Positions 9,880-19,952 of a stretch of DNA of 45,072 nt are shown piece by piece. The notes under the pieces were generated by a model. That model was not told the origin of the DNA and ran no database searches. It saw only the letters and a program-made list of their open reading frames with translations. The DNA lies in the NCBI GenBank assembly GCA_002360945.1, contig DERO01000048.1, positions 35,949 to 81,020 on the forward strand. Direction: 5' to 3'. This DNA is from Leclercia adecarboxylata (GTDB lineage: Bacteria > Pseudomonadota > Gammaproteobacteria > Enterobacterales > Enterobacteriaceae). A program made the translations under genes and the position numbers. Position 1 is the stretch's first letter, and every line of letters begins with the position of its first letter.

Positions 9880-9969
9880 AAAATAAAAAAAGGCCATCTT
9901 ACGATGGCCAACCATGTCGAAACGGACATTTATTATGTCAAAGCTCCCCGCACGGGGAGCAGAGAGGAT
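9880..9969 (-). ncRNA. sdhX: Candidate SdhX (RybD) small RNA from the sucD 3' UTR
   Basis: In E. coli the 3' UTR of sdhCDAB-sucABCD is cleaved by RNase E to give the Hfq-dependent SdhX, which represses ackA and so links TCA flux to acetate metabolism (known of the family). Here the 90-nt tail after the sucD stop has the same design: a GC-rich stem (GCTCCCC 9943-9949 / GGGGAGC 9954-9960), an AU-rich single-stranded stretch with TTTGACATAATAAATG suitable for RNase E/Hfq, and a strong Rho-independent terminator. The call rests on position and architecture; I could not align it to the reference sequence. Confidence 0.6.
9882..9909 (-). terminator. Intrinsic terminator of sdhCDAB-sucABCD
   Basis: The stem GGCCATC (9892-9898) / GATGGCC (9903-9909) with a TTAC-type tetraloop is followed on the minus strand by seven or more U residues and an AU-rich tail. 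It ends the TCA operon about 60 nt after sucD and would form the 3' end of SdhX. Confidence 0.9.
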
Positions 9970-10839
9970 TTACTTAATGATGGATTTCAGTGCTTCACCG
10001 ATGTCAGCCAGGCTGCGTACGGTTTTCACGCCTGCGGCTTCCAGCGCTGCAAATTTCTCATCCGCAGTCCCTTTGCCGCCCGCGATGATGGCACCTGCGT
10101 GGCCCATACGCTTGCCTTTCGGCGCAGTCACACCCGCGATATAGCCAACAACCGGCTTGGTCACGTGATCTTTGATGTAAGCCGCCGCTTCTTCTTCTGC
10201 GCTGCCGCCGATTTCACCGATCATCACGATCGCTTCAGTCTGCGGGTCTTCCTGGAACAGCTTCAGAATGTCGATGAAGTTAGAGCCCGGGATTGGGTCG
10301 CCGCCGATGCCCACACAGGTGGACTGGCCGAAACCGTAGTCGGTGGTCTGCTTAACCGCTTCATAGGTCAGGGTACCGGAACGGGAGACGATGCCCACTT
10401 TGCCCGGCTTGTGAATGTGGCCCGGCATGATGCCGATTTTGCATTCGCCTGGGGTGATCACGCCCGGGCAGTTTGGCCCAATCATGCGCACGCCCGCTTC
10501 GTCCAGCTTCACTTTCACGGTCAGCATATCCAGGGTCGGGATGCCTTCAGTGATGGTGATGATCAGTTTGATGCCTGCGTCGATAGCTTCCAGAATGGAG
10601 TCTTTGCAGAACGGGGCCGGAACGTAGATCACGGTAGCGGTCGCGCCAGTCGCTTCTACTGCTTCACGCACGGTGTTGAACACCGGCAGGCCCAGATGAG
10701 TGGTGCCGCCTTTACCTGGCGTTACGCCGCCAACCATCTGCGTACCGTAGGCAATCGCCTGCTCAGAGTGGAATGAACCCTGGCTACCGGTGAAGCCCTG
10801 GCAGATGACCTTGGTATCTTTATTAATTAAAACGGACAT
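9970..10839 (-). CDS. sucD: Succinyl-CoA synthetase subunit alpha
   Basis: Subunit alpha (289 residues) of the ADP/GDP-forming succinyl-CoA ligase, which makes succinate and ATP from succinyl-CoA in the TCA cycle. The CoA-binding Rossmann domain starts [22 protein letters not shown]. The phosphohistidine loop is recognisable at [17 protein letters not shown] (active His in GHAGAI). It is the last gene of the operon; its ATG overlaps the sucC stop (TAATG type) at 10839, matching fixed 1:1 subunit expression. Confidence 0.98.
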   Translation of the reverse strand: MSVLINKDTKVICQGFTGSQGSFHSEQAIAYGTQMVGGVTPGKGGTTHLGLPVFNTVREAVEATGATATVIYVPAPFCKDSILEAIDAGIKLIITITEGIPTLDMLTVKVKLDEAGVRMIGPNCPGVITPGECKIGIMPGHIHKPGKVGIVSRSGTLTYEAVKQTTDYGFGQSTCVGIGGDPIPGSNFIDILKLFQEDPQTEAIVMIGEIGGSAEEEAAAYIKDHVTKPVVGYIAGVTAPKGKRMGHAGAIIAGGKGTADEKFAALEAAGVKTVRSLADIGEALKSIIK

Positions 10840-12005
10840 TATTTCCCCTCCACTGCGGCAACTACCTGCTGAGCGGCATCCGTCAGACTTTTCGCTGCAA
10901 TAATATTCAGGCCGCTGTCAGCCAGTTTTTTCGCGCCGAGTTCGGCGTTGTTGCCTTCCAGACGGACAACAACCGGGACGTTAACGCCCACTTCTTCTAC
11001 CGCACCGATGATGCCGTCAGCGATCAGGTCGCAACGTACGATGCCGCCGAAGATGTTCACCAGAACTGCTTTCACGTTGTCGTCAGAGAGGATGATTTTG
11101 AAGGCTTCGGTCACGCGCTCTTTGGTCGCGCCGCCGCCCACGTCGAGGAAGTTTGCCGGCTCGCCGCCGTGCAGTTTAACGATGTCCATGGTGCCCATTG
11201 CCAGGCCCGCACCGTTAACCATGCAGCCGATGTTGCCATCGAGTGCCACGTAGTTCAGTTCCCACTGTGCAGCCTGCGCTTCACGAGGATCTTCCTGAGA
11301 CTGGTCACGCATTTCGCGCAGATCGGCCTGGCGGAACAGCGCGTTGCCGTCAGCGCCCAGTTTGCCGTCGAGGCAGATCAGGTCGCCCTGCTTAGTAATT
11401 ACCAGCGGGTTGATTTCGATCAGCGCCAGATCGCGCTCCAGGAAGATGTTCGCCAGACCCATGAAGATCTTGGTGAATTGCTGCACCAGTTTCCCTTCCA
11501 GACCCAGTTTGAAGGCCAGTTCGCGTCCCTGGTAAGGCATTGGGCCTGCCAGCGGATCGATGGCCACTTTGTGGATCAGGTGCGGGGTCTCTTCCGCCAC
11601 TTTCTCGATTTCCACGCCGCCTTCGGTAGAGGCCATGAACACCACGCGACGGGAGCTACGGTCTACTACGGCGCCGAGGTACAATTCTTTTGCAATGTCG
11701 GTTGCCGCTTCAACCAGGATCTGGTTAACCGGCTGGCCGCTCGCGTCTGTCTGGTAGGTCACCAGACGTTTGCCCAGCCAATGCTCCGCAAACGCACGAA
11801 TCTCTTCTTTACTGTTAACGACTTTCACACCGCCCGCTTTACCGCGGCCGCCAGCGTGAACCTGACATTTCACTACCCAAGGACCGGCGCCGATTTTAGA
11901 TGCGGCTTCTTCTGCTTCACGAGGGGTATTGCAGGCATAACCCACCGGAGCCGGCAAGCCATACCGGGCAAACAGCTGTTTTGCCTGATATTCATGTAAG
12001 TTCAT
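10839..12005 (-). CDS. sucC: Succinyl-CoA synthetase subunit beta
   Basis: Nucleotide-binding beta subunit, 388 residues as in E. coli. It begins [20 protein letters not shown], the family signature, followed by the ATP-grasp domain with [19 protein letters not shown] and the metal/nucleotide-binding LIEINPLV. The C-terminal CoA-ligase domain includes [23 protein letters not shown] and [11 protein letters not shown]. It overlaps sucD by one base and is separated from sucB by 86 bp that carry a REP element. Confidence 0.98.
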   Translation of the reverse strand: MNLHEYQAKQLFARYGLPAPVGYACNTPREAEEAASKIGAGPWVVKCQVHAGGRGKAGGVKVVNSKEEIRAFAEHWLGKRLVTYQTDASGQPVNQILVEAATDIAKELYLGAVVDRSSRRVVFMASTEGGVEIEKVAEETPHLIHKVAIDPLAGPMPYQGRELAFKLGLEGKLVQQFTKIFMGLANIFLERDLALIEINPLVITKQGDLICLDGKLGADGNALFRQADLREMRDQSQEDPREAQAAQWELNYVALDGNIGCMVNGAGLAMGTMDIVKLHGGEPANFLDVGGGATKERVTEAFKIILSDDNVKAVLVNIFGGIVRCDLIADGIIGAVEEVGVNVPVVVRLEGNNAELGAKKLADSGLNIIAAKSLTDAAQQVVAAVEGK

Positions 12006-12048
12006 GTGTTCTATCCATCCTTCAGGGTAATCGTTAGGTCATGCTTTT

Positions 12049-12079
12049 GTAGGCCCGGCAGGCAAAGCGCCGCCGGGCA
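12049..12079. repeat. REP-like palindrome between sucB and sucC
   Basis: The segment starts GTAGGCCCGG and ends CGCCGGGCA, the two arms of an enterobacterial repetitive extragenic palindrome, with a short AAAGC-type loop. It lies wholly in the 86-bp sucB-sucC gap. REPs in operons often protect upstream mRNA from 3' exonucleases, which could adjust sucAB versus sucCD levels. Confidence 0.8.
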
Positions 12080-12091
12080 ATGGTGCTAAAA

Positions 12092-13318
12092 CTAAACGTC
12101 CAGCAGCAGACGGGTTGGATCTTCCAGCAGCTCTTTAATGGCGACCAGGAAGCCCACGGACTCGCGGCCATCGATCAGACGGTGATCGTAGGAGAGCGCC
12201 AGGTACATCATCGGCAGGATCTCGACTTTACCGTCAACCGCCATCGGACGATCTTTGATGGCGTGCATGCCCAGGATCGCGCTCTGCGGTGGGTTGATGA
12301 TCGGAGTAGACATCAGCGAGCCGAATACGCCGCCGTTGGTAATAGTGAAGTTACCGCCGGTCAGGTCATCTACGGTCAGCTTGCCGTCACGGCCTTTCAC
12401 TGCCAGTTCTTTGATGTTCTTCTCGATGTCAGCCATGCCCAGGGTGTCTACATCGCGCAGAACCGGGGTCACCAGGCCGCGTGGGGTAGAAACGGCCATG
12501 CTCACGTCGAAGTAGTTGTGATAGACCACATCATCGCCATCGATAGACGCGTTCACTTCCGGGTAGCGTTTCAGCGCTTCAACCACCGCCTTCACGTAGA
12601 AGGACATAAAGCCCAGACGGATACCGTGACGTTTTTCAAACGCGTCACCGTACTGCTTACGCAGGTCCATGATTGGCTTCATGTTCACTTCGTTGAAGGT
12701 GGTCAGCATCGCGGTAGAGTTTTTCGCTTCCAGCAGACGCTCGGCCACGCGCTTACGCAGGCGGGTCATCGGCACGCGTTTTTCGCTACGTGCGCCCAGC
12801 GCAGGCTGTGCTGCCGGTGCCGCTGCAGGGGCTTTGGCTTCTGCTTTCGCGTCAGACGGCCCTTTTGCCAGATGCTTATCAATATCTTCGCGGGTCAGAC
12901 GGCCACCCACGCCGGTGCCTTTGATGGCTGCCGGGTCAAGGCTGTGTTCAGCCAGCAGGCGACGGATCGCCGGGCTGAGCGCGTCGTTTGATTGCTCTTC
13001 CAGAGAGGCCTGCTGGCGCTGGGCTGGAGTAGACGCTTTCTCTTCTGATTTCGCGCTGGACTCTTTACCCGCGCTGTTGCCTTCGCGCAGGCGACCCAGG
13101 ATCTGACGAGAGGTCACGGTCGTGCCTTCATCTTCCAGGACTGCATCCAGAATACCATCCGCCGATGCCGGTACTTCCAGTACCACTTTGTCAGTTTCGA
13201 TTTCTACCAGCACTTCATCGCGCTTAACGGCATCGCCCGGTTTTTTGTGCCAGGTGGCGACGGTCGCATCTGCTACGGATTCAGGCAGGTCGGGAACAAG
13301 AATATCTACGCTACTCAT
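12092..13318 (-). CDS. sucB: 2-Oxoglutarate dehydrogenase E2 (dihydrolipoyl succinyltransferase)
   Basis: Core of the oxoglutarate dehydrogenase complex; it transfers the succinyl group from E1 to CoA. The lipoyl domain (about 1-78) has the lipoylated Lys44 in [12 protein letters not shown] charged Ala/Gln/Ser linker leads to the peripheral-subunit-binding domain (about 115-150, [22 protein letters not shown]). An Ala/Pro/Lys linker precedes the catalytic domain (about 180-408), with the catalytic His in [10 protein letters not shown]. At 408 residues it is 3 longer than E. coli SucB, the difference lying in the linkers. It follows sucA after 14 bp. Confidence 0.98.
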   Translation of the reverse strand: MSSVDILVPDLPESVADATVATWHKKPGDAVKRDEVLVEIETDKVVLEVPASADGILDAVLEDEGTTVTSRQILGRLREGNSAGKESSAKSEEKASTPAQRQQASLEEQSNDALSPAIRRLLAEHSLDPAAIKGTGVGGRLTREDIDKHLAKGPSDAKAEAKAPAAAPAAQPALGARSEKRVPMTRLRKRVAERLLEAKNSTAMLTTFNEVNMKPIMDLRKQYGDAFEKRHGIRLGFMSFYVKAVVEALKRYPEVNASIDGDDVVYHNYFDVSMAVSTPRGLVTPVLRDVDTLGMADIEKNIKELAVKGRDGKLTVDDLTGGNFTITNGGVFGSLMSTPIINPPQSAILGMHAIKDRPMAVDGKVEILPMMYLALSYDHRLIDGRESVGFLVAIKELLEDPTRLLLDV

Positions 13319-13332
13319 TATGTATCCTTTAA

Positions 13333-16140
13333 TTAATCGACGTTCAGCGCGTCATTGACCAGATCTTGTTGTTGCTTCTGGTGAACGGACATATACCCTA
13401 CCGCCGGAGAGGCGGAGGCCGGGCGACCTGCATAACGCAGGGCAGACCCAAATGGAATCACTTCACGGAAATGATGCTGGCTGCAGTACCATGCGCCCTG
13501 GTTGAGCGGCTCTTCCTGGCACCAGACAAAATCATGTACGTGAGCATATTGTTTCAGCACGTCCTGCATCGCCTGATGCGGGAACGGATAAAGCTGTTCG
13601 ATACGCACGATGGCGACATCTTTCTGATCGTTCTTACGGCGCTGTTCCAGCAGGTCGTAGTAAACCTTACCAGAACACATCACCACGCGTTTCACTGCCT
13701 GCGGATCCAGCTCGTCAATCTCGCCAATCGCCGGCAGGAAGGTGCCATTCGCCAACTCATCCAGCGTGGAGACCGCCAGCGGGTGACGCAGCAGCGATTT
13801 CGGTGACATAACGACCAGCGGACGACGCATCCCGCGCAGCGCCTGACGACGCAGCATGTGGTAAACCTGTGCCGGGGTGGACGGTACGCACACCTGCATG
13901 TTCTGCTCGGCGCAGAGTTGCAGATAACGCTCCAGACGCGCGGAGGAGTGCTCCGGCCCCTGCCCTTCGTAGCCGTGCGGCAGCAGCATCACCAGGCCAC
14001 ACATACGGCCCCACTTCTGTTCGCCAGAAGAGATGAACTGGTCGATAACCACCTGCGCACCGTTGGCAAAGTCACCGAACTGCGCTTCCCAGATGGTCAG
14101 GGTGCGTGGTTCTGCGGTGGCGTAACCGTATTCAAATGCCAGCACCGCTTCTTCAGACAGCACTGAGTCCCAGACCTTAAACTGGCCCTGACCGTTATGC
14201 ACGTGCTGCAGCGGGGTGTAGGTGGAACCGTTGGTCTGGTTATGGATCACCGCGTGACGGTGGAAGAAGGTGCCACGACCGGCATCTTCACCGGACAGAC
14301 GAACCGGAATACCTTCGTCAACCAGGGTCGCGTAGGCCAGGTTTTCTGCACCACCCCAGTCGAACAGCTTCTCGCCTGCCGCCATGGACTGACGGTCAGA
14401 GTAGATTTTCTGCACGCGGGACTGCATTTCGATCGCTTCTGGTACGGTGCTGATGCGTTTAGCCAGCTCCTGCAGACGCTTCATCTCGACCTTGTTCGGG
14501 TAGCTCTCATCCCACTCGTGGTTGAGGTACGGCGACCAGGTAAAGGAGTGCATATTCATCGGACGCAGCTCTTTCACCACGCACTCGCCGGCATCCAGCG
14601 CATCACGGTAGAGATTGACCATCTCGGTGGCATCTTCCAGCGTAACCACTTTCTCGCCTTCCAGCTTGTCAGCGTAGATTTTGCGCGGGGTCGGATGCTT
14701 TTTGATTTTCTGGTACATCAGCGGCTGGGTTGCACTTGGCTCGTCCGCTTCGTTGTGACCATGACGGCGGTAGCAGAACAGGTCGATCAGCACGTCGCGC
14801 TTGAAGGTGTTACGGAAGTCCAGCGCCAGGCGGGTCACGAAAGCCACGGCTTCCGGATCATCCGCGTTCACGTGGAAAATTGGCGCCTGAACCATCTTAC
14901 CGATGTCGGTGCAGTATGGCGTAGAGCGCGCATCCAGCGGGTTGGACGTGGTGAAGCCCACCTGGTTGTTGATCACGATGCGAACGGTACCGCCCACTTC
15001 GTAACCGCGTGCTTTGGACATGTTCAGGGTTTCCTGAACCACGCCCTGACCGGTGATCGCCGCATCGCCGTGAATGGTGATTGGCAGTACTTTGTTGCTG
15101 CTCGGCTCGTCCAGACGATCCAGACGCGCGCGCACGGAACCGATCACCACCGGGCTCACGATCTCGAGGTGCGACGGGTTGAACGCCAGCGCCATGTGCA
15201 CCAGGCCGCCTTTGGTTTCGATATCCGATGAGAAACCCATGTGGTACTTCACGTCACCGGTACCGAGGTGTTCTTTATGTTTGCCCGCGAATTCGTCGAA
15301 CAGATCCTGCGGCTTTTTACCCAGCACGTTGATCAGCACGTTCAGACGACCACGGTGCGCCATGCCCAGTACCACTTCGCGGGTACCGCTGTTGCCCGCA
15401 TGACGGATCAGCTCTTTCAGCATTGGCACCAGCGCATCGCCGCCTTCCAGCGAGAAGCGTTTTGCACCCGGGAATTTGGCACCGAGGTAGCGCTCCAGCC
15501 CTTCTGCTGCGGTCAGTTCGCTCAGGAAGCGTTTTTTCTCGTCGGCATTGAAGGTGGATTTACCGGCAACCGATTCAATGCGCTGCTGGATCCAGCGTTT
15601 CTCTTCAGTTGAGGTGATGTGCATATATTCCGCACCGATGGAGCCGCAGTAGGTCTGCTTCAGCGCAGTCAGCAGCTCGCCCAGCTTCATCGTGTCTTTG
15701 CCAATGGCAAAAGAACCCACGTTGAAGGTTTCCTGGAAATCAGCTTCGGTCAGATCGTGATAAGCCGGATCGAGATCCGCCACGCGCTCCTGCTGCCACA
15801 GCCCCAGCGGATCCAGATTCGCATGCTGGTGGCCACGGAAACGGTAGGCGTTAATCAGCTGCAGGACTTTAACCTGCTTTGCATTGGTGTCAGGGTCGGA
15901 GATGGCGGAAGAGTAACGTGAGGCATCCTTCGCCAGACGACGGAAATAATCACGTGTTTTGGAATGAAATTGATCCGGTTTGACTCCTGTTCCAGGTAAC
16001 TGCTGGAACATCGAACGCCAGTTAGCGTCCACTGAGTCAGGATCGGTTAAGAAGTCTTCATAGAGCTGTTCGATCCAGCTTTGGTTTGCACCAGAGAGGA
16101 AAGAAGAGTCCAGCCAGGCTTTCATTGCGCCGTTCTGCAT
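13333..16140 (-). CDS. sucA: 2-Oxoglutarate dehydrogenase E1 component
   Basis: Thiamine-diphosphate-dependent E1 subunit (935 residues; E. coli 933) that decarboxylates 2-oxoglutarate and succinylates the SucB lipoyl arm. The N-terminal segment [20 protein letters not shown] is the E2-binding region. The ThDP/Mg site includes [11 protein letters not shown], the GDAAITGQG motif and [24 protein letters not shown] and [17 protein letters not shown] belong to the active centre and transketolase-like C-domain. A two-residue insertion (VAGKST region) accounts for the extra length. It lies 239 bp after sdhB, across a hairpin and a REP pair. Confidence 0.98.
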   Translation of the reverse strand: MQNGAMKAWLDSSFLSGANQSWIEQLYEDFLTDPDSVDANWRSMFQQLPGTGVKPDQFHSKTRDYFRRLAKDASRYSSAISDPDTNAKQVKVLQLINAYRFRGHQHANLDPLGLWQQERVADLDPAYHDLTEADFQETFNVGSFAIGKDTMKLGELLTALKQTYCGSIGAEYMHITSTEEKRWIQQRIESVAGKSTFNADEKKRFLSELTAAEGLERYLGAKFPGAKRFSLEGGDALVPMLKELIRHAGNSGTREVVLGMAHRGRLNVLINVLGKKPQDLFDEFAGKHKEHLGTGDVKYHMGFSSDIETKGGLVHMALAFNPSHLEIVSPVVIGSVRARLDRLDEPSSNKVLPITIHGDAAITGQGVVQETLNMSKARGYEVGGTVRIVINNQVGFTTSNPLDARSTPYCTDIGKMVQAPIFHVNADDPEAVAFVTRLALDFRNTFKRDVLIDLFCYRRHGHNEADEPSATQPLMYQKIKKHPTPRKIYADKLEGEKVVTLEDATEMVNLYRDALDAGECVVKELRPMNMHSFTWSPYLNHEWDESYPNKVEMKRLQELAKRISTVPEAIEMQSRVQKIYSDRQSMAAGEKLFDWGGAENLAYATLVDEGIPVRLSGEDAGRGTFFHRHAVIHNQTNGSTYTPLQHVHNGQGQFKVWDSVLSEEAVLAFEYGYATAEPRTLTIWEAQFGDFANGAQVVIDQFISSGEQKWGRMCGLVMLLPHGYEGQGPEHSSARLERYLQLCAEQNMQVCVPSTPAQVYHMLRRQALRGMRRPLVVMSPKSLLRHPLAVSTLDELANGTFLPAIGEIDELDPQAVKRVVMCSGKVYYDLLEQRRKNDQKDVAIVRIEQLYPFPHQAMQDVLKQYAHVHDFVWCQEEPLNQGAWYCSQHHFREVIPFGSALRYAGRPASASPAVGYMSVHQKQQQDLVNDALNVD

Positions 16141-16252
16141 CGTGATCCCTTAAGCATTTTTATGCTTACTTTCGCCGTAGAAACTACCACGCACACCACG
16201 TGTACGTGCCGGGGTTCACCTGCGAGCTCTTTTCATTTGGCCCGCGAAGGAA

Positions 16253-16292
16253 CCTTTAGAAACTGTCTAAACTTCAGGGCAGTTTTTAAAGG
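16253..16292. repeat. Long imperfect inverted repeat in the sdhB-sucA gap
   Basis: CCTTTAGAAACTG (16253-16265) and CAGTTTTTAAAGG (16280-16292) pair over 13 bp with one mismatch around a 14-base loop. It sits in the untranslated spacer of the sdh-suc transcript, between the REP pair and the sucA ATG. There is no U-tract on the transcript strand after the stem (GTTCCTTCG), so it is not an obvious terminator. Function unknown. Confidence 0.7.
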
Positions 16293-16305
16293 TTTCTGCA
16301 ATTTT

Positions 16306-16371
16306 GCCCGGAGGCGCTACGCTTGCCTGGCCTACTGTGACGTAGGCCGGATAAGCGCAGCGCCATCCGGC
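16306..16371. repeat. Inverted REP pair (BIME) between sdhB and sucA
   Basis: Two REP units face each other: GCCCGGAGGCGCTACGCTTG... (16306-16335) and ...AAGCGCAGCGCCATCCGGC (16342-16371), joined by 6 bases (TGTGAC). The pair begins 9 bp after the sdhB stop. Such BIMEs bind gyrase or IHF in enterobacteria and stabilise upstream RNA, here consistent with separate dosage of sdhCDAB and sucABCD. Confidence 0.88.
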
Positions 16372-16379
16372 GTTGTTAC

Positions 16380-17096
16380 TTACGCACTGCGCTGTAACAA
16401 CATCGACTTAATGTGGCCGATAGCGCGCGTCGGGTTCAGCCCCTTAGGGCATACACTGACGCAGTTCATGATGCTGTGGCAGCGGAATACGCTGAAAGCA
16501 TCACTCAGCCCTTCCAGGCGGTTGTCGGTTTCGGTATCGCGGCTGTCAATCAGGAAGCGGTACGCTGCCAGCAGGCCAGCCGGGCCGATAAACTTGTCCG
16601 GGTTCCACCAGAACGACGGGCAAGAGGTCGAACAACATGCACAGAGAATACACTCATACAGGCCATCGAGTTTTTCACGCTGCTCTGGCGACTGCAAATG
16701 CTCGCGAGCGGGTGGATTTTGCCCATTATTCAACAAGTAAGGCTTAATCTTCTCATATTGTGCATAGAATTGCCCCATGTCCACCACCAAATCGCGAACA
16801 ACCGGCAGACCTGGCAGAGGACGGATCACAATCTTCTGTCCCGGACGGTTGAGCGCCGAAATCGGGGTGATACAGGCCAGACCGTTTTTGCCGTTCATAT
16901 TCAGACCGTCGGAGCCACAAACCCCTTCACGGCAGGAGCGACGGAATGACAGTGTCGGATCTTTTTCTTTCAGCTGCATTAAGGCATCAAGCAGCATCAT
17001 GTCGCGACCTTCTTCCGCTTCCAGGGTGTAATCCTGCATATGCGGAGCGTCATCAACATCCGGGTTATAACGATAAACTGAGAATTCGAGTTTCAT
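16380..17096 (-). CDS. sdhB: Succinate dehydrogenase iron-sulfur subunit
   Basis: Electron-transfer subunit of complex II, 238 residues as in E. coli. The N-terminal ferredoxin domain carries the [2Fe-2S] cysteines in SCREGVCGSDGLNMNG and GLACITP. The C-terminal domain has CILCACCSTSCPSFWWNP and CHSIMNCVSVCPKGLNP for the [4Fe-4S] and [3Fe-4S] clusters. It passes electrons from SdhA FAD to ubiquinone at the SdhCD interface. It lies 15 bp after sdhA. Confidence 0.98.
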   Translation of the reverse strand: MKLEFSVYRYNPDVDDAPHMQDYTLEAEEGRDMMLLDALMQLKEKDPTLSFRRSCREGVCGSDGLNMNGKNGLACITPISALNRPGQKIVIRPLPGLPVVRDLVVDMGQFYAQYEKIKPYLLNNGQNPPAREHLQSPEQREKLDGLYECILCACCSTSCPSFWWNPDKFIGPAGLLAAYRFLIDSRDTETDNRLEGLSDAFSVFRCHSIMNCVSVCPKGLNPTRAIGHIKSMLLQRSA

Positions 17097-17111
17097 TGTC
17101 CTGTCTCCGCA

Positions 17112-18878
17112 TTAATAAGTACGAATCTTCGGCGGGAACGCCGGACGCAGTTTCGGTTCCATATTGACGCTACGACGTGTCATGGATTCCGACTCTGGCA
17201 GATACAGGGAATGGCACAGCCAGTTTTCGTCGTCACGATCCGGGAAGTCGAAGCGGCTATGCGCGCCACGGCTTTCGGTACGGAAGTTTGCAGAGACCGC
17301 GGTTGCGTAAGCGGTTTCCATCAGGTTATCCAGCTCCAGACACTCGACGCGCTGGGTGTTGAACTCGCTGGAGGTATCGTCCAGACGGGCATTTTTCAGA
17401 CGCTCGCGAATCGCTTTCAGCTGCTCAAGCCCTTTCGCCATCGCATCGCCTTCGCGGAAGACCGAGAAGTTGTGCTGCATGCACTCCTGCAGCGCCTTAC
17501 GGATTTCCACCGGATCTTCGCCGTTGCGGTTGCCGTTCCAGCGATTCAGACGTTCCAGAGAGGCGTCGATATTGGCTTCGGTCGCATCACGCAGCGGACC
17601 CTGCTCGGCAATGGACTCCTGCAGATGCAGGCCCACCGCACGACCAAACACCACCAGGTCGAGCAGGGAGTTGCCGCCCAGACGGTTGGCGCCGTGTACG
17701 GATACGCAGGCGATTTCACCTACTGCGAACAGGCCCGGGATCACCACGTCTTCGCCCTGCTCGTTCACGGTCAGCGCCTGACCGGTCACTTTGGTCGGAA
17801 TACCGCCCATCATGTAGTGGCAGGTTGGGATAACCGGGATCGGCTCTTTAACCGGGTCGACGTGAGCAAAGGTACGGGACAGCTCCAGGATGCCCGGCAG
17901 GCGGGATTCCAGAACCTCTTTACCCAGGTGGTCAAGTTTCAGCTTAGCGTGCGGGCCCCATGGACCGTCGCAGCCACGACCTTCACGGATTTCGATCATG
18001 ATGGAACGCGCCACCACGTCACGACCCGCCAGGTCTTTTGCATTCGGGGCATAACGCTCCATGAAGCGCTCGCCGTGTTTGTTCAGCAGGTAGCCACCTT
18101 CACCACGGCAGCCTTCTGTGACCAGCACGCCCGCACCGGCGATACCGGTTGGGTGGAACTGCCACATCTCCATATCCTGCACCGGCACGCCAGCGCGGAT
18201 CGCCATACCGACGCCGTCACCGGTGTTGATGTGGGCGTTAGTGGTGGACTGATAGATACGGCCTGCACCGCCGGTCGCCAGCACGGTGGCGCGGGCTTTG
18301 AAGTAGACCACTTCACCGGTTTCGATGCACAGCGCGGTACAACCTACAATCGCGCCATCTTCGTTTTTAACCAGATCCAGCGCATACCACTCGGAGAAGA
18401 TGGTGGTCTTGTTCTTCAGGTTCTGCTGATACAGGGTATGCAGCAAGGCGTGACCGGTACGGTCAGCCGCAGCCGCGGTACGTGCCGCCTGCTCGCCGCC
18501 GAAATCTTTCGACTGGCCGCCAAACGGACGTTGATAGATGGTGCCGTTCTCCAGGCGGGAGAATGGCAGACCCATATGGTCCAGCTCCAGAATCGCTTCC
18601 GGACCGGTTTTACACATATATTCAATGGCGTCCTGGTCACCGATGTAGTCGGAGCCTTTCACCGTGTCGTACATATGCCATTCCCAGTTATCATCATGGG
18701 TATTACCGAGCGCCACGGTGATACCACCCTGCGCAGATACGGTATGGGAACGGGTCGGGAAGACTTTAGAGAGCAGCGCACAGCTCTGGCCGCTCTGGGA
18801 AATTTGCAGCGCCGCGCGCATACCTGCGCCACCGGCACCAATCACTACAGCATCAAATTCTCTGACTGGCAGTTTCAT
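17112..18878 (-). CDS. sdhA: Succinate dehydrogenase flavoprotein subunit
   Basis: Catalytic subunit (588 residues) oxidising succinate to fumarate with covalently bound FAD. The dinucleotide-binding motif [11 protein letters not shown] is at the N-terminus, and His45 in [13 protein letters not shown] is the FAD attachment residue. [21 protein letters not shown] and the active Arg region follow, as does [17 protein letters not shown] near the C-terminal half. I start at MKLPVREF rather than at an ATG four codons upstream: this gives the E. coli length, and the ATG shares one base with the sdhD TAA. Confidence 0.98.
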   Translation of the reverse strand: MKLPVREFDAVVIGAGGAGMRAALQISQSGQSCALLSKVFPTRSHTVSAQGGITVALGNTHDDNWEWHMYDTVKGSDYIGDQDAIEYMCKTGPEAILELDHMGLPFSRLENGTIYQRPFGGQSKDFGGEQAARTAAAADRTGHALLHTLYQQNLKNKTTIFSEWYALDLVKNEDGAIVGCTALCIETGEVVYFKARATVLATGGAGRIYQSTTNAHINTGDGVGMAIRAGVPVQDMEMWQFHPTGIAGAGVLVTEGCRGEGGYLLNKHGERFMERYAPNAKDLAGRDVVARSIMIEIREGRGCDGPWGPHAKLKLDHLGKEVLESRLPGILELSRTFAHVDPVKEPIPVIPTCHYMMGGIPTKVTGQALTVNEQGEDVVIPGLFAVGEIACVSVHGANRLGGNSLLDLVVFGRAVGLHLQESIAEQGPLRDATEANIDASLERLNRWNGNRNGEDPVEIRKALQECMQHNFSVFREGDAMAKGLEQLKAIRERLKNARLDDTSSEFNTQRVECLELDNLMETAYATAVSANFRTESRGAHSRFDFPDRDDENWLCHSLYLPESESMTRRSVNMEPKLRPAFPPKIRTY

Positions 18879-19225
18879 TACACACCCCACACCACAACGA
18901 ATCCATAAATAACGTAAACCGCAAGCGCAACCACGATAGCCAGCTGCAGAACGAGGCGAATCGCCACGGGTTTAACGTAATCGGTCAGTACCTGCCACAT
19001 GCCAATCCATGCGTGGATCAGGATGGAGGCCAGCGCCAGCAGGGTGAAGACTTTGGTGAATGCCGAACCGAAGAAACCGGTCCAGATTTCCCACGTCAGG
19101 TCGCCGCTGGTGGCAAAGAAACCGATCAGGTAGATGATGTAGAGGGTGAGAACGATAGCGGTAGCACGGACCAGAATGAAGTCATGTACGCCGTTGCGTC
19201 CTAATGCGGAGGCGTTGCTTACCAT
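18878..19225 (-). CDS. sdhD: Succinate dehydrogenase membrane anchor subunit D
   Basis: Three-helix membrane anchor of complex II, 115 residues, identical in length to E. coli SdhD. His71 in [10 protein letters not shown] is the heme b axial ligand, and Asp82-Tyr83 (TDYVKP) contribute to the ubiquinone site. It overlaps sdhC by 7 bp and sdhA by 1 bp. In E. coli the Fe-responsive sRNA RyhB pairs at the sdhD start; I did not test that pairing here. Confidence 0.97.
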   Translation of the reverse strand: MVSNASALGRNGVHDFILVRATAIVLTLYIIYLIGFFATSGDLTWEIWTGFFGSAFTKVFTLLALASILIHAWIGMWQVLTDYVKPVAIRLVLQLAIVVALAVYVIYGFVVVWGV

Positions 19226-19608
19226 ACGAGAACTCCTGCGAGAAGTGCGAGCACGACAGTGATGACAAATGAAATGTTAGCGGTACGTTTGCCGGCTTCG
19301 AAGGTCTCTTCCAGATAGCCGAAGTCCATCAGCATATGGCGGACACCGCCAACAACGTGATAGGCCAGCGCGGTCAGGATGCCCCACATGATAAATTTCA
19401 CGAAGAAACCGTTCATGATGTCGGAGGCCTGCTGGAATCCTTCCGGAGACGAGAGGCTGGTACCCAGTAACCATAACAGGATACCCACCGCGACAAACGT
19501 GATCACACCGGATACACGATGAAGGATGGACGCTATTGCCGTTACGGGGAATCGGATCGTTTTGAGATCCAGATTGACAGGTCTTTGTTTTTTCACATTT
19601 CTTATCAT
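19219..19608 (-). CDS. sdhC: Succinate dehydrogenase cytochrome b556 subunit C
   Basis: Three-helix membrane anchor, 129 residues, beginning [15 protein letters not shown] as in E. coli. Ser27 and Arg31 in ASILHRVSG form part of the ubiquinone site, and His84 in [11 protein letters not shown] ligates heme b. An open frame continues 41 codons upstream, but it runs through the mRNA leader and lacks family support. First gene of the operon; its leader in E. coli is targeted by Spot 42 and other sRNAs. Confidence 0.97.
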   Translation of the reverse strand: MIRNVKKQRPVNLDLKTIRFPVTAIASILHRVSGVITFVAVGILLWLLGTSLSSPEGFQQASDIMNGFFVKFIMWGILTALAYHVVGGVRHMLMDFGYLEETFEAGKRTANISFVITVVLALLAGVLVW

Positions 19609-19805
19609 GAATAACGCCCACATGCTGTTCTTATAGTTTCCTTCCTCCGGACTGCGATGCGGGTCAGACAGCGTGCCTTTTATATAACTGTGCGTCATGC
19701 AAAACATTGCTTCCAGATGCTTAAATGACACGTTACAACGCTGGTTGGCTCGGGATTGCAGGGTTTTCCGGAGACCTGGCGGCAGTATAGGCCGTTCACA
19801 AAATC

Positions 19806-19834
19806 ATTACAATTAACCTACATACAGTTTGTCG
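19806..19834 (-). promoter_or_regulatory. Predicted sdhC promoter with ArcA-like box
   Basis: On the minus strand CGACAA (19829-19834) and TGTAAT (19806-19811) are spaced 17 bp, giving a start near 19799 and a leader of about 190 nt. Between and over the -10 lies GTTAATTG, close to the ArcA box, which fits the known anaerobic repression of sdh by ArcA-P. Confidence 0.55.
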
Positions 19835-19849
19835 GGTTTTCTCTGGAAC

Positions 19850-19865
19850 AGTGATCAGGGTCACG
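19850..19865. promoter_or_regulatory. CRP site between gltA and sdhC
   Basis: GTGA-N6-TCAC (GTGATCAGGGTCAC, 19851-19864) matches the CRP consensus half-sites exactly. It is centred about 58 bp upstream of the predicted sdhC start, an activating position, consistent with known catabolite control of sdh. Confidence 0.8.
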
Positions 19866-19922
19866 ATAACAACATCTTTTTAATTTTTAATCATCTGATT
19901 TGACAAATCTTAAACATTATTG

Positions 19923-19952
19923 TTACAAACATCACCAGAAAAGGCATATAAT
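19923..19952 (+). promoter_or_regulatory. Predicted upstream gltA promoter
   Basis: A perfect -10 TATAAT (19947-19952) follows TTACAA (19923-19928) at 18 bp. A start near 19959 would give a leader of about 305 nt, similar to the distal gltA promoter of E. coli. A TTGACA at 19900-19905 is nearby but has no good -10 at standard spacing. A second, proximal promoter is expected from E. coli but I cannot place it with confidence. Confidence 0.6.

Noticed and set aside
9943..9960. GCTCCCC/GGGGAGC stem as a separate sucD terminator
   Set aside because: On the transcript strand it is followed by only three U residues and then GACAUAA; the downstream hairpin with the full U-tract is the better terminator.
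17211..18908. A 565-codon open frame on the plus strand opposite sdhA
   Set aside because: It lies wholly antisense to the conserved sdhA, is rich in His/Arg/Gln as codon-shadow frames are, and resembles no family. The same applies to long antisense frames over gltA, sucA, kdpB, speF and pgm.
19609..19731. N-terminal extension of sdhC by 41 codons
   Set aside because: The extension runs through the regulated mRNA leader, adds residues absent from SdhC proteins, and the internal start MIRNVKK fits the family exactly.
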